A stretch of 64,000 nt of DNA from Bactericera cockerelli (lineage: Eukaryota > Arthropoda > Insecta > Hemiptera > Triozidae). Of the stretch, positions 53,802 to 63,345 are shown in pieces. Each line of letters opens with the position of its first letter. The first letter of the stretch is position 1. Under the pieces are notes generated by a model. That model was given only the letters and a program-made list of their open reading frames with translations. It was not told the origin of the DNA and ran no database searches. Where the stretch lies: NCBI GenBank assembly GCA_024516035.1, contig CM044965.1:25033165-25097164 (forward strand). The letters run 5' to 3'. Made by a program: the position numbers and the translations under genes.

Positions 53802-54144
53802 TTATTAAATACTATGTGACAGCGTTCTCAAACTTGTGGTGTCTTTTCGAACTTGAACAAACCTTCGTCTTCAAAGGTTGTAATTACTAAATAAAATAAT
53901 TATTAATAATTATTTATTATTAATCCCTAAATCTATGATTAATGATATTGTTGTCACAGCTATTCGCGGTTCTTGTCGCATAATTCATAACGACCTGTAC
54001 AAACCATCCTGAAAATAACCATCGTCATTATCTACTTCAAAATCAAGCAAGCATCGATAGTGATGTCACTTGTTTGTGAATAAATTTTAATTTCTTTCTC
54101 TCTGTAAAAAAAATATTAATGTTGTTGTTGTAGCCAGCTTGGTT

Positions 54145-54380
54145 ACAGCTGGAGGGGTGAGTGATGGTCTCTAGCCAACTTTATTTCAAAGTTGGCTCGT
54201 CCTGAACCACATATTTCTATGTGCGATCAACCATCATGAGGACTTGGACTTTTTTTTATAAGCCATTAAACCCTTAGGAAACTGCAAGCTAGCCTGGCTT
54301 GTAAGAGTTGGCTAGTCTGTTCTCTGTTTATAGTCCTCTAGCGAGACACTTCGCCCTGTTGAACGTCCCCCAGCTAGACT
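54145..54380 (+). mobile_element. Family I repeat
   Basis: GGTCTCTAGCCAACTTTATT to CCCCCAGCTAGACT; ends 36 bp from the donor of exon 4. Confidence 0.72.
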
Positions 54381-54415
54381 AAAAAAAAGTATTAATAATA
54401 ATTCTTAGTTCTCAC

Positions 54416-54516
54416 TTGTTTCCATAGACAGGACTCACTGATGTGATGATCTGAACTGGTTTATACAACTTTCCACTGGAGCTTAGGAGGTAGAATAGAC
54501 CCGTCAGGAATACAAC
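54416..54516 (-). CDS. TMEM245: TMEM245 exon 4 of window
   Basis: 33 codons plus two bases. It encodes a membrane helix and the family signature VVFLTGLFYLLSSS followed by YKPVQIITSVSP. Acceptor CTGTCAG precedes 54516; donor GTGAGA is at 54410-54415, phase 2, which completes a Lys codon with the next exon. A roughly 95-bp AT-rich unit is repeated about 2.5 times immediately on the acceptor side (54536-54765), but it does not include exon sequence. Confidence 0.9.
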
Positions 54517-54535
54517 CTGACAGACAGTGAACAGA

Positions 54536-54765
54536 ATTTTAAATTACAAAATTATTTTTAAGCTTAAAAAACAGTAGCTTAAACTGGCGCAGTTTTTTTT
54601 TACAATTAAATAAAATTTTCATCCAGAAATTTGAAATTACAAAAAATTAAGCTTAAAAAATAATAGCTTAAACTGGCGCAGTTTCTTTTACAATTCAATC
54701 AAATGTTTATCCAGAATTTAAAATTACAAAAAAAATTAAGCTTAAAAACAATAGCTTAAACTGCT
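54536..54765. repeat. ~95-bp AT-rich tandem repeat beside exon 4
   Basis: About 2.5 units with AGCTTAAACTGGCGCAG, beginning 20 bp upstream of the exon-4 acceptor. It ends in a C-family tail (54768-54810). Confidence 0.85.
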
Positions 54766-54810
54766 GGAATAATGGGACTTTAACTGTCCTATTCGGGCAG
54801 TATATTATTA

Positions 54811-55340
54811 TTATATTATTATTATTATGAGAGTCAATATCTTTATATTATGTATGATTTCTTCAATACTTATATTTGATATTCACTTTTTTTGTATCTT
54901 TAGGTACATTATTTACATGTTTTATTTTTTATTATACATTGTGAGTGACAATGTTATTGGCGGGTGTTGATACTTGTAACATCATCTAGCTGTTTTGTTT
55001 ATTCACACAAATAAATTCAAATTCAAATTATCATCATTTGTTTGTAAATAAATAAAAATTTGTCTTGGGCTTACTGCTGGAGTAATGGGACTTTAACTGT
55101 CCTATTCGGGCAGTATAAATAAGGCGATATTATTATTATGTTTGATTTAATTCTCAGGTTTTTTCCTGGATATCTTTATGATAATGTACGGGATTTCTCC
55201 AAGCACAATCATCATTCAATTCCTATTATTATTATTATTATTATCAATATTCCCCATTTATTGTGAGGGAATCAATCAACTGTTTGTTTTTCACTTTAAA
55301 TAAATAAATTCAAATTTGTAAATAAATAAATTGTTTGTCT
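54811..55340. other. No gene; C tail and AT-rich DNA
   Basis: A C-family tail at 55063-55137; otherwise (TAA)-rich intron DNA with no further exon. Confidence 0.5.
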
Positions 55341-55345
55341 CTTAC

Positions 55346-55480
55346 GATGTTGATGAAGAAGTTGAGCACCGCGAAGCCGCTCTCACACACGAGAGACACG
55401 AGAGTGGTGAGCGCCTGGATGGCGAGGCCAAGGTTGGCTTTCATCAGGAGCCACAGGGACTCGAGGCCAGAGCTCAGCAT
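55346..55480 (-). pseudogene. Donor-side half copy of TMEM245 exon 3
   Basis: 135 nt identical to the donor-side part of the exon at 56687-56871, including a CTTAC donor on the plus strand, then broken off at CAGCAT. It lies 1.2 kb downstream in the intron and lacks an acceptor of its own. Confidence 0.92.
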
Positions 55481-56640
55481 TCACTGTATTTTACTGTATA
55501 TATTTTACTTTGTCTTACCCTCTTTCTTCCCAATGTGCATCTGAATGCACATTTTTTTGGTAATGCTATCATCCCAAGACAAAATTGTCCCACCTATAAT
55601 AACGCACAGAGTTCTCCTTCCTTTGAAAAAAACTCTGTGGTAAAGATCCGTTCAAATTAAAGATTAAAATCAACATGAGTCCAGAAAAGTTTTTGTACAT
55701 TTGAATGCATCTTGGGAAGATACCATTACAAACTATATATTGCGATGGGGAAGATAACACTACTCAGAAAATGTGCATTTGGATGCACATCGGACAGGTA
55801 CCACTACAAATGATAAAAGCGCTTGGGAAGGAAGAGGTTACCTGTATCTTCTTTTTCTTTTACTCGGTCTTATCCCGCTCAAGCAGGGTCGACGTTGTTC
55901 AACCTCATGGTTGAGATTGGTTGTTGGTTTTGGCACATTTTTTACGGCTGGATTCCCCTTCCTAAAGCCAACGATCCTATTTGATTGAACGTCCTGGATT
56001 AGGACTGGGGTTTTACCCTCAATTCGCTGGGAATCGTACCAGCTACCCACATTATATATTACAATAAAAAAGTAAAAATGTTTTTTTTTCGTACTCAAGT
56101 ATTGAATAGTATACTGTGCTTTTAGTAACTCTGAAAAAGAGTAGTATCATTTGTAAATAAATAAATTGTTTGTCTCTTCTCTCTTATGATGTTGACCCTC
56201 AATTTTACTTCTTTTTTCAAAAGAAAAAAGAAGTAAAATTGCTTTTTTGTACTACAAGTATTGAATTTAGTACTACAAGTTTTAGTAAGCCTGAAAGAGA
56301 GTAGTATCATTTGTAAATATATAAATTGTTTGTCTCCTCAGAAGTTAGACTTAGCTTATAGGAGATGTATTGTTTGTAATATCAGTATTGTACAAATAAA
56401 TAAAAGTATTCAATTAAAAAATTAAATTCAATTAAAAAGAGGGCAGCAAATGTCAGTGCTGGTTTTAACTTCACTTGATTTTTTTTCTTTTCTTTTTTTA
56501 ACTTCACTTGATTTTTTTTTATTTATATAACTGTGATATGATTGTTTTTAAACCTCTCTTATGTGATATATTCATGTTATTTGTTTTCTGTTTGTAAATA
56601 GAGCTAGGCTCGTAAATATACACCCGTGCTGCGGGCATTT
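55481..56640. other. No gene; fragments
   Basis: Small hairpins of AATGTGCATCTGAATGCACA type (55527, 55772), a minus-strand D-type body at 55860-56060, and a repeated GTAGTATCATTTGTAAATA block (56138, 56300). Confidence 0.5.
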
Positions 56641-56686
56641 ATTTATTATTATTTATTATTATTATTAAAAAAAAAAAATCGCTTAC

Positions 56687-56871
56687 GATGTTGATGAAGA
56701 AGTTGAGCACCGCGAAGCCGCTCTCACACACGAGAGACACGAGAGTGGTGAGCGCCTGGATGGCGAGGCCAAGGTTGGCTTTCATCAGGAGCCACAGGGA
56801 CTCGAGGCCAGAGCTCAGCATAGCCATGTTGTTGTTCAGGAGGAGGGAGATGGTCCTCATGTTCATGAGCT
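56687..56871 (-). CDS. TMEM245: TMEM245 exon 3 of window
   Basis: Two bases completing a Glu codon plus 61 codons, leaving phase 0. Acceptor CTCCTCAG, donor GTAAGC (56681-56686). It encodes amphipathic and membrane-associated segments (LESLWLLMKANLGLAIQ, then SGFAVLNFFINI). This matches the part of TMEM245 preceding the VVFLT..FYLLSSS helix of the next exon. It is the only full-length copy among five: a 135-nt donor-side copy at 55346-55480 is identical to it, and three acceptor-side copies lie at 57669-57795, 58038-58164 and 58407-58533. Confidence 0.9.
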
Positions 56872-57084
56872 CTGAGGAGGAGCAGAAGTACAGGGGCCGC
56901 CATTATTGTTATTATTATTTATTTACACTTTATTAATTCGACATATTATATACAACACAGATAATTACAAAATAAATTAAAGTTCTGAGGAGGAACAGAA
57001 GTACAGGGGCCGCCATTATTTTTAGGTGGAATAATTATTTAATCATATAAACAACTCACCCATTATCTCCCTCTCACACCCTTT

Positions 57085-57668
57085 CTTTCTCAGTATTTTT
57101 CTCTCACTCTCTCTCTATCTCTCTCTTTCTCTCCCTCCCTCTCTCTCTCTTTCTCTCTCTCTCTCTACTCTCCTCCTCTCTATCTCTCTCTTTCTCTATC
57201 TCTCTCTTTCTCTATCTCTCTCTTTCTCTATCTCTCTCTTTCTCTATCTCTCTTCTTTTCTCTCCCTCTTCTCTCTCTCTTTCTCTCCTCCCTCTCTCCT
57301 TAGCTAGGGAATATTTGTAAAATAATAAATAAAACAATTTATAATATTATCATCAATCAATCAATCTCTCTCTTTCTCTCTCTTCTCTCTTTCTCTCTCT
57401 TCTTTCTTCTTTCTCTCTTCTTTCTCTTTCTCTCTTTCTTTTCTTTCTTTCTTTCTTCTCTCTTCTCTCTCTCTTTCTCTCTCTCTTACTCTCTCTCTCT
57501 TTCTCTTTCTTTTTCTCTTTCTCTCTCTCTTTCTCTTTCTCTCTCTCTCTTTCTCTCTCTCTTCCTCTCCCTCTCTCTTCTCTTCTCCTCTCTCCTCTTC
57601 TCCTCTCTCTTCTCTCCTCTCCCTCTCTCTCTCTCTCCTCTCTCTTTCTTCTCTCTCTCTCTCTCTCC
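57085..57668. repeat. CT-rich microsatellite in TMEM245 intron
   Basis: Interrupted (CT)n with (CTATCTCTCTCTTT)n periods at 57180-57250. Forms one end of the exon-3 half-copy units. Confidence 0.95.
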
Positions 57669-57795
57669 GTTGTGAGCGCCTGGATGGCGAGGCCAATGTT
57701 GGCTTTCATCAGGAGCCACAGGGACTCGAGGCCAGAGCTCAGCATAGCCATGTTGTTGTTCAGGAGGAGGGAGATGGTCCTCATGTTCATCAGCT
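57669..57795 (-). pseudogene. Acceptor-side half copy 1 of TMEM245 exon 3
   Basis: Carries the acceptor (CCTCAG) and the first two thirds of the exon, then passes into CT repeats. One Leu-to-Ile type change (AATGTT for AAGGTT). The frame closes within the GA/CT tract before the next GTGAGT. Confidence 0.88.
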
Positions 57796-57870
57796 CTGAG
57801 GAGGAGCAGAAGTACAGGGTCTGCCATTATTGTTAGGTGGAATAATTATATAATCCTATAAACAACTCAC

Positions 57871-58164
57871 CCATTATCTCCCTCTCACACCCTTTCTTTC
57901 TCAGTCTCTCTCTCCCTCTTTCTCTTTCTCTCACTCTCTCTCTCTTTCTCTCACTCTCTCTCTCTTTCTCCCTCTCTTTCTGTCTCTCTCTTTCTCTCTC
58001 TCTCTTTCTCTCACTCTCTCTCTTTCTCTCTCTCTCTGTTGTGAGCGCCTGGATAGCGAGGCCAAGGTTGGCTTTCATCAGGAGCCACAGGGACTCGAGG
58101 CCAGAGCTCAGCATAGCCATGTTGTTGTTCAGGAGGAGGGAGATGGTCCTCATGTTCATCAGCT
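57871..58164 (-). other. Possible 294-nt cassette exon (half copy 2 of TMEM245 exon 3)
   Basis: Begins with the duplicated acceptor and 127 nt of exon 3, runs stop-free through an Arg/Glu-coding GA tract, and meets ATGG/GTGAGT (donor at 57865-57870). Its length is divisible by three and it is phase 1 at both ends, the same as the junction it would sit in. Its use as an exon is inference; nothing shows it is transcribed. Confidence 0.4.
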
Positions 58165-58239
58165 CTGAGGAGGAGCAGGAGTACAGGGTCTGCCATTATT
58201 GTTAGGTGGAATAATTATATAATCCTATAAACAACTCAC

Positions 58240-58533
58240 CCATTATCTCCCTCTCACACCCTTTCTTTCTCAGTCTCTCTCTCCCTCTTTCTCTTTCTCT
58301 CACTCTCTCTCTCTTTCTCTCACTCTCTCTCTCTTTCTCCCTCTCTTTCTGTCTCTCTCTTTCTCTCTCTCTCTTTCTCTCACTCTCTCTCTTTCTCTCT
58401 CTCTCTGTTGTGAGCGCCTGGATAGCGAGGCCAAGGTTGGCTTTCATCAGGAGCCACAGGGACTCGAGGCCAGAGCTCAGCATAGCCATGTTGTTGTTCA
58501 GGAGGAGGGAGATGGTCCTCATGTTCATCAGCT
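58240..58533 (-). other. Possible 294-nt cassette exon (half copy 3 of TMEM245 exon 3)
   Basis: Near-identical tandem copy, 369 bp upstream of the previous unit, with the same 294-nt length, phases, Arg/Glu-coding GA tract and GTGAGT donor (58234-58239). The two share an identical 108-residue open frame. Confidence 0.4.
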
Positions 58534-58939
58534 CTGAGGAGACAGGAGAGGAGTATAAGTATAAGTAGTGCTTTATTTAGACTGTCAGCGCAAGACCGGT
58601 AGTCCCATTATGCCAACAGTTTAACAAAGCACCTCTTTATTTATTTGAGTATAAATACAATTTAAATAAATTAGCAATTAGAGTAAAGATAATAAAAAAC
58701 AAGAAAAGGAAATAATAGCAGAAGATAGTGTAACTTTGATAGTGATTGTTTTCTTGCCAACAGATTCAATAAGGGAAGATCTAAATCGAAAGAAAGATTT
58801 ACAGTTGAGGATGGGGAGTGGAATGGAGCTCCAAAGGGCAATTGAGGATGACAGGAATTCCTTGTGATATGCTTCTGTTCAACAGGATGGGATTTCAAGG
58901 AGGAGGAGAGTAGAACTACAGGGTCTGCCATTATTGTTT

Positions 58940-59112
58940 ATTTATTTACACTTAATTAATTGGACCATATTATATACAACACAGATAATTACAAATTAAT
59001 ATACAATATAAGAGAAGAAAAATATAAAGAAAAAAATATATATATACATAATATATGTCCTAACTAAAGGGCGGGGTTATTGCCTTTGGCAATCTCTTCC
59101 ACCCAACCCTTA
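58940..59112 (-). mobile_element. Family G retroposon, complete
   Basis: Minus-strand copy; TATATGTCCTAACTAAAGGG, GGCAATCTCTTCCACCCAAC. Confidence 0.8.
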
Positions 59113-59125
59113 TTGTTAGGTGGAA

Positions 59126-59860
59126 GAGCGCACGAATAGCTCAGTGGTTAAGCACTCGCTTGCCATGCGGTCTTACATCCCCCTCCTACTCTTACCTACT
59201 CTTTCTCTCCACTTTTTCTCTGCCGCTCAATTTATTAACTTATCATCATTATATTATATCTTTATATTATATAGCAAATTATATTGGAACTAGCGGGCTG
59301 TCGCCCGCTTTGCGGGCCGTGAAAGAAAAAAATCCTTTTTCGCCAATGGCAGGTGTTGTAGTGGGAGTTTCGAAAAATCCCGTCTTATTGCACATCTAGA
59401 CTATAAGACAAAGCTACCTCCCAAATTTCAGCTTCCTAGGACTTACGGTTTGGGCTGTATAGCGATGATCAGTCAGTCAGTGGTCAGTCAGTCAGTGACT
59501 TTGCCATTTATATATTAAGATGTTAGTATATTATATTAGATTTAAGCAATTGTGTTCATAAAATATTGTATATTATCACAATAAATTTCAATTGAATTCA
59601 ATGCGGAAGGTCTCGGGTTCGAACCCCCGCGCCGACAAAAATTTGTATTCAAAACTTGGTTACAGTTGTTCGTAGGGGATACCTTCCGGTGCGCTCGTGT
59701 TGACCCAGCACCTAAATGGGAAGTATTGTGTCGCTTCTCGCCCATCGGAGGGGAGGCATACTACGTGATGGGCAGGCTACAACACAGACCACAAGCGTCT
59801 ACAGTAGCTCTTGTTTCATGGCTACAAAATAAAAAAGGCTGTGAAACACTCATCTTTTAA
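59126..59860 (+). mobile_element. Family E SINE split by an RTE-like insertion
   Basis: Head at 59126-59170 (AATAGCTCAGTGGTTAAGCA), rest at 59601-59860. The 6-bp ATGCGG stands at both junctions (59165-59170, 59601-59606). Confidence 0.88.
59171..59600 (+). mobile_element. RTE-like retroposon, 430 bp
   Basis: Contains AACTAGCGGGCTGTCGCCCG, GACAAAGCTACCTCCCAAAT, (CAGT)n and an AATTTCAATTGAATTCA end. Target duplication ATGCGG. Such text recurs at 20667 and 21481. Confidence 0.75.
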
Positions 59861-60533
59861 AAAAATATTAAAGTGGGTAATATTTTTAACCCAAGTAGCA
59901 GGAGTTTTACTATCCTGTGCTAGGTATAGATCCCACCTAAAGCATGATTTTTTCCTCTTGAATTTGATTTTGTGACCACATAATAATAAGACTCTGAGGA
60001 TCTTTAAAAAAATACTAGATTCCATATATCGTCAGCTGAAGGGTAAAACTGACTATCTGCATTTGGACAATTTTTCAGGAGAGCCGCGCAAAGTTTTGGC
60101 GTGGCGGGCCTTCCTGAAAAATCTTCCCGGTGGACTGTTTTGCACTCACAATTGAATTTTTCTACTTTATTGCATCGATAAAACCTTGATTTCACCAAAT
60201 GAATCTTATAATGTTGATTTCTTCATCGAAAAAAATCTCCACCAGTCTTTCAGGTAAAAATTGTTTTTCGCTTTTTCCTGCGGATATGTTTAAATACTAC
60301 CCAACTTTTGATTTTTAGCCAATAGTTAGGTTAATTTCCGACCAGAGTAACGAAGAATCGGAAAAATGACCAACTGTGACTTGGTCAGTTCTACCTTCTA
60401 ACAATCTAAACGACGATACATAATTTCTTAGAATGAGGATGGAGGATCTGACAACTGACTGAGAAGTGGTTTTCAGAGTTGCTTCTTTGCAAGAAAGAGT
60501 GGATTTTGGTATTATTATTATTCCCGGTCTGTC
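59861..60533. other. No gene; perfect-arm hairpin at 60070-60122
   Basis: Mostly unclassified intron DNA. ATTTTTCAGGA (60070-60080) pairs perfectly with TCCTGAAAAAT (60112-60122). Confidence 0.45.
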
Positions 60534-60534
60534 C

Positions 60535-60731
60535 TGTCCCGGTGGCTCAGTGGTAAAGGGTGGCACTCTGTGAATCCAGTGATTCCAGAGGTCGTGGGTT
60601 CGAAACCCAGCCGGGACATGACAAGTTGTCCTCTCATTTGGGATTTTTACCTCATAATAATACGTCTTGGGCTTACTGCTGGAATAATGGGACTGAAGAG
60701 TTCTAATCGGGCAGTATAAATACGGCGATAT
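60535..60731 (+). mobile_element. Family C SINE, complete
   Basis: TGTCCCGGTGGCTCAGTGG head, complete tail. A ~38-bp segment (AGAGTTGCTTCTTTGCA..GAGTGGATTTT) flanks it at 60476 and 60751. Confidence 0.87.
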
Positions 60732-60804
60732 TATTTATTTATTTATTTTTAGAGTTGCTTCTTTGCAACAAAGAGTGGATTTTTGATTTATTATTATTAC
60801 TAAC

Positions 60805-61284
60805 CCGGCGTCTTCTGTATGTGTTCCAGAAACTATTATTATTATTACTAACCCGGTGTCTTCTGTATATGTTCCAGGAATTATTATTATTACTACTAAC
60901 CCGGCGTCTTCTGTATGTGTTCCAGGAATTATTATTATTACTACTAACCCGGCGTCTTCTGTATGTGTTCCAGGAATTATTATTATTACTACTAACCCGG
61001 CGTCTTCTGTATGTGTTCCAGGAATTATTATTATTACTACTAACCCGGCGTCTTCTGTATATGTTCCAGGAATTATTATTATTACTACTAACCCGGCGTC
61101 TTCTGTATGTGTTCCAGGAATTATTATTATTACTACTAACCCGGCGTCTTCTGTATGTGTTCCAGGAATTATTATTATTACTACTAACCCGGCGTCTTCT
61201 GTATGTGTTCCAGGAATTATTATTATTACTACTAACCCGGCGTCTTCTGTATGTGTTCCAGGAATTATTATTATTACTACTAAC
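60805..61284 (-). repeat. 48-bp array copied from TMEM245 exon edge
   Basis: Ten head-to-tail 48-bp units, each with the last 28 nt of the exon at 61285-61483, its GTTAGT donor and a short (TAA)n intron piece. Spacing is exactly 48 bp from 60812 to the true exon edge at 61292. Because 48 is a multiple of three, long open frames run through it in other frames, but none is coding. Confidence 0.93.
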
Positions 61285-61483
61285 CCGGTGTCTTCTGTAT
61301 GTGTTCCAGGAAGCTGGTCCAGGACTGAGAGACAGCACCCGTGGACACCTTGGGCCCCATATCGCCGTCGTTCTCCAGCACCGAACTCAGCCACGCCTGG
61401 TAGATGCGGTCCCACAACTCGAGGACCGTGCTTTCGAACTCCGCCACCTTCTCTTTTTTCACGCCTTTCAGCAAATTACCCAC
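61285..61483 (-). CDS. TMEM245: TMEM245 exon 2 of window
   Basis: 66 codons plus one base (phase 0 in, phase 1 out). Acceptor GCTCAG precedes 61483; the donor is the weaker GTTAGT at 61279-61284. It carries a soluble linker with the conserved LELWDRIYQAW segment and ends SFLEHIQKTP. The phase-1 exit fits the phase-1 entry of the exon at 56687-56871 exactly. The 3' 28-nt edge, its donor and 20 bp of intron are repeated ten more times at 60805-61284. In the true frame, read-through past the donor meets TAG at once, so use of a later donor would truncate the protein. Confidence 0.88.
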
Positions 61484-61654
61484 CTGAGCAAAGGAATGAA
61501 AGATTTGAAACAAGTGGCAGACAATGCCCGAGGCATTAACTTCGCCCCGGAAATAAAATAAAGTGTAAATAAATAAAATACACTCTGCCGCGCTGTTTCT
61601 CTCTTTGTATAGGCGTTCTGCACACCTCGGCCGAGGTGTTTGATTATACTACAA

Positions 61655-61844
61655 AGGACCAACAGGCGAGGTTATAATGCTCAAAGCATTTTCTACCACC
61701 GAATCCTCAGAGTCTTATTATTATGTGGTCACAAACTCAAATGAATGAGGAAAAATTTATGCATTGGGGGGGATTCAAACCCAACGGATCTCTACGCTAC
61801 CTGGATTACCGGACTAGGGCGTTAACCACTTGACTACCAGTGCA
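61655..61844 (-). mobile_element. Family B SINE, complete
   Basis: Full minus-strand copy in the first TMEM245 intron of the window. Confidence 0.86.
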
Positions 61845-61979
61845 TAAAATATGATAACTTAAAAAAAAAACTTAAAAATCCTAAGAAATCTTTATAAAAA
61901 CTCGGAAATCTTTTAAAAAAAGGTAATTGTGCCCCGGCACCGCTTTCGCATGACTTCAGGGCACTTTACCTTAACATCC

Positions 61980-62096
61980 ATGCCATTCCGAAAACGGAAA
62001 AAAATCGGTCAGAATTTTCGGCTCCGACCGGGATTCGAACCCCCATCCTCCGGGTCAGCAACCAATGCTCTTGAACACTGAGCCACGGAGGTCGGC
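61980..62096 (-). mobile_element. tRNA-headed SINE, second copy of the 9341 type
   Basis: Minus-strand head CTCCGTGGCTCAGTGTTCAA; B box GGGTTCGAATCCCGGTC, then GAGCCGAAAATTCTGACC. Confidence 0.72.
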
Positions 62097-62145
62097 AAGA
62101 CATTTTATTTTATTTTAATAATATTGTAATAAATGGGAATACATA

Positions 62146-62290
62146 CCGACCTCAGTAACTCAATCGATAAGGCGGCGGACTCGTAACATGGAGGTCGGTG
62201 GTTCGAGTCCCAAGTTAAACATACATTTAGGAAGGTGAGTTTGATTAATAATTGTGACATCACATCGTGATTAACACAAATATGATAACT
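62146..62290 (+). mobile_element. Family A SINE, complete
   Basis: Plus-strand copy, head GACCTCAGTAACTCAATCGA. Confidence 0.86.
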
Positions 62291-62354
62291 TAAATGGGAA
62301 TACATCCCGTCAGTTCTTGTTAAAAAAATAAGACATCCTTCGAAACTCACCATC

Positions 62355-62517
62355 ACAGGGTGGCGTCATCGTGGACGATGGTAGCCAGACAGTGGAGGAA
62401 TGACTCGGCACTTCTACCACTGTCTTTACAATGAGGCTAATAATTGACAAGGGCCCCCAGAAACAAGCCAATGCTGGTCTACTCCCTGTTTATAGTCCCC
62501 CAACTAGACTATCTTAG
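62355..62517 (+). mobile_element. Family H repeat inside exon-edge array
   Basis: AGGGTGGCGTCATCGTGGAC to CCCCAACTAGACT. It splits an ACTCACCATCTTAGAA unit, with ATC at both junctions. Confidence 0.84.
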
Positions 62518-62822
62518 AAATCTCACCATGTTCAAAACTCACCATCTTAGAAAACTCACCATCTTAGAAAACTCACCATCTTAGAAAACTCACCATCTTA
62601 GAAACTCACCATCTTCGAAACTCACCATCTTAGAAACTCACCATCTTAGAAACTCACCATCTTCGAAACTCACCATCTTAGAAACTCACCATCTTAGAAA
62701 ACTCACCATCTTAGAAAACTTACCATCTTAGAAAGCTCACCATCTTAGAAAACTTACCATCTTAGAAAACTCACCATCTTAGAAATCCCCACCCGCCCAT
62801 ACGTGTACGTATTATTCAACTG
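62515..62822 (-). repeat. 16-bp array copied from donor edge of exon 63049-63345
   Basis: About 15 units of 15-17 bp (ACTCACCATCTTAGAA on the plus strand), which is the donor plus last exon bases of the neighbouring TMEM245 exon. It closes at 62784-62822 with a longer diverged copy of the same exon end (CCCGCCCATACGTGTACG). An isolated unit at 62340-62353 lies beyond an inserted H repeat (62355-62517), so the array once extended further. Confidence 0.88.
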
Positions 62823-62823
62823 G

Positions 62824-63014
62824 GGTGGAAGAGATTGTCATAGGCAATAACCCCGCCCTTTAGTTAGGACATATATTTTCAAATATTTTCTATTCTTTTT
62901 CATATTTATTGTATATATTGTTTTTTTTTTGTCATTTTTTCACTGTTAAAATTATTTTTTGTATGTACATAATGTCCTTTTGTATCTATTAAAAAATTGT
63001 ACAATAATAATAAT
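62824..63014 (+). mobile_element. Family G retroposon, complete
   Basis: GGTGGAAGAGATTGTCATAG to ACAATAATAATAATGA; ends 34 bp from the donor of exon 63049-63345. Confidence 0.82.
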
Positions 63015-63048
63015 GACTGAGGTCGGTAAGAAATCCTCAGAAACTCAC

Positions 63049-63345
63049 CATCTTAGAGATCCCCGCCCGCCCATACGTGTACGTATTGTTCAGCACCGCG
63101 TCCACCTTGCCCTCCCAGTCCTCGGGCAAATACTGCATCACCTCCGGGTTGTGAACCAGCGTACTGTTGATCAGACTGCCCGCCAGCTTCACCAGGTGGA
63201 ACGTCTCTCCGTACGCTTGCACAAGGAAAAAGAGCGACGCGAACACGAGAAGGACGCTGAGCGCTAGGATGACGAGAACCGACGCTACTGCGTCGCTACA
63301 TTCGCGAAACAGCGAGAGACACCAGAGACGCCAGGCCATGTTTAT
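63049..63345 (-). CDS. TMEM245: TMEM245-like multipass protein, internal exon (first in window)
   Basis: Encodes 99 codons, phase 0 at both ends; acceptor TTCCAG before 63345 and donor GTGAGT at 63043-63048. Contents: a long membrane helix (AVASVLVILALSVLLVFAS, codons 19-37 and beyond), then an outer segment with N-S-T and N-N-T sequons and the YLPEDWE motif. TMEM245 (C9orf5) is a multipass membrane protein distantly related to the bacterial AI-2E/PerM family; its biochemical role is not established. Although a Met codon is the third codon, the vertebrate protein is about 880 residues, so several N-terminal exons probably lie beyond 64000. The last bases of this exon and its donor seed a tandem array at 62515-62822. 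Confidence 0.9.

Noticed and set aside
57353..58528. Arg/Glu-rich proteins starting MNMRTISLLL or MADPV
   Set aside because: The Met starts are inside duplicated TMEM245 exon halves or in the wrong frame. I keep only the cassette-exon possibility, not separate genes.
60805..61284. CRISPR-like regular array
   Set aside because: Units are contiguous with no unique spacers, the genome is eukaryotic, and the unit is a copied exon edge.
60735..61561. Open frames of 199-268 residues with 16-residue periods
   Set aside because: They arise because the exon-edge unit is 48 bp. The true TMEM245 frame closes at the donor, and these are the other frames.
63037..63339. Met at 63339 as the start of a short TMEM245-like protein
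   Set aside because: A good acceptor precedes it in frame and the family needs an N-terminal half, so it is taken as an internal exon.
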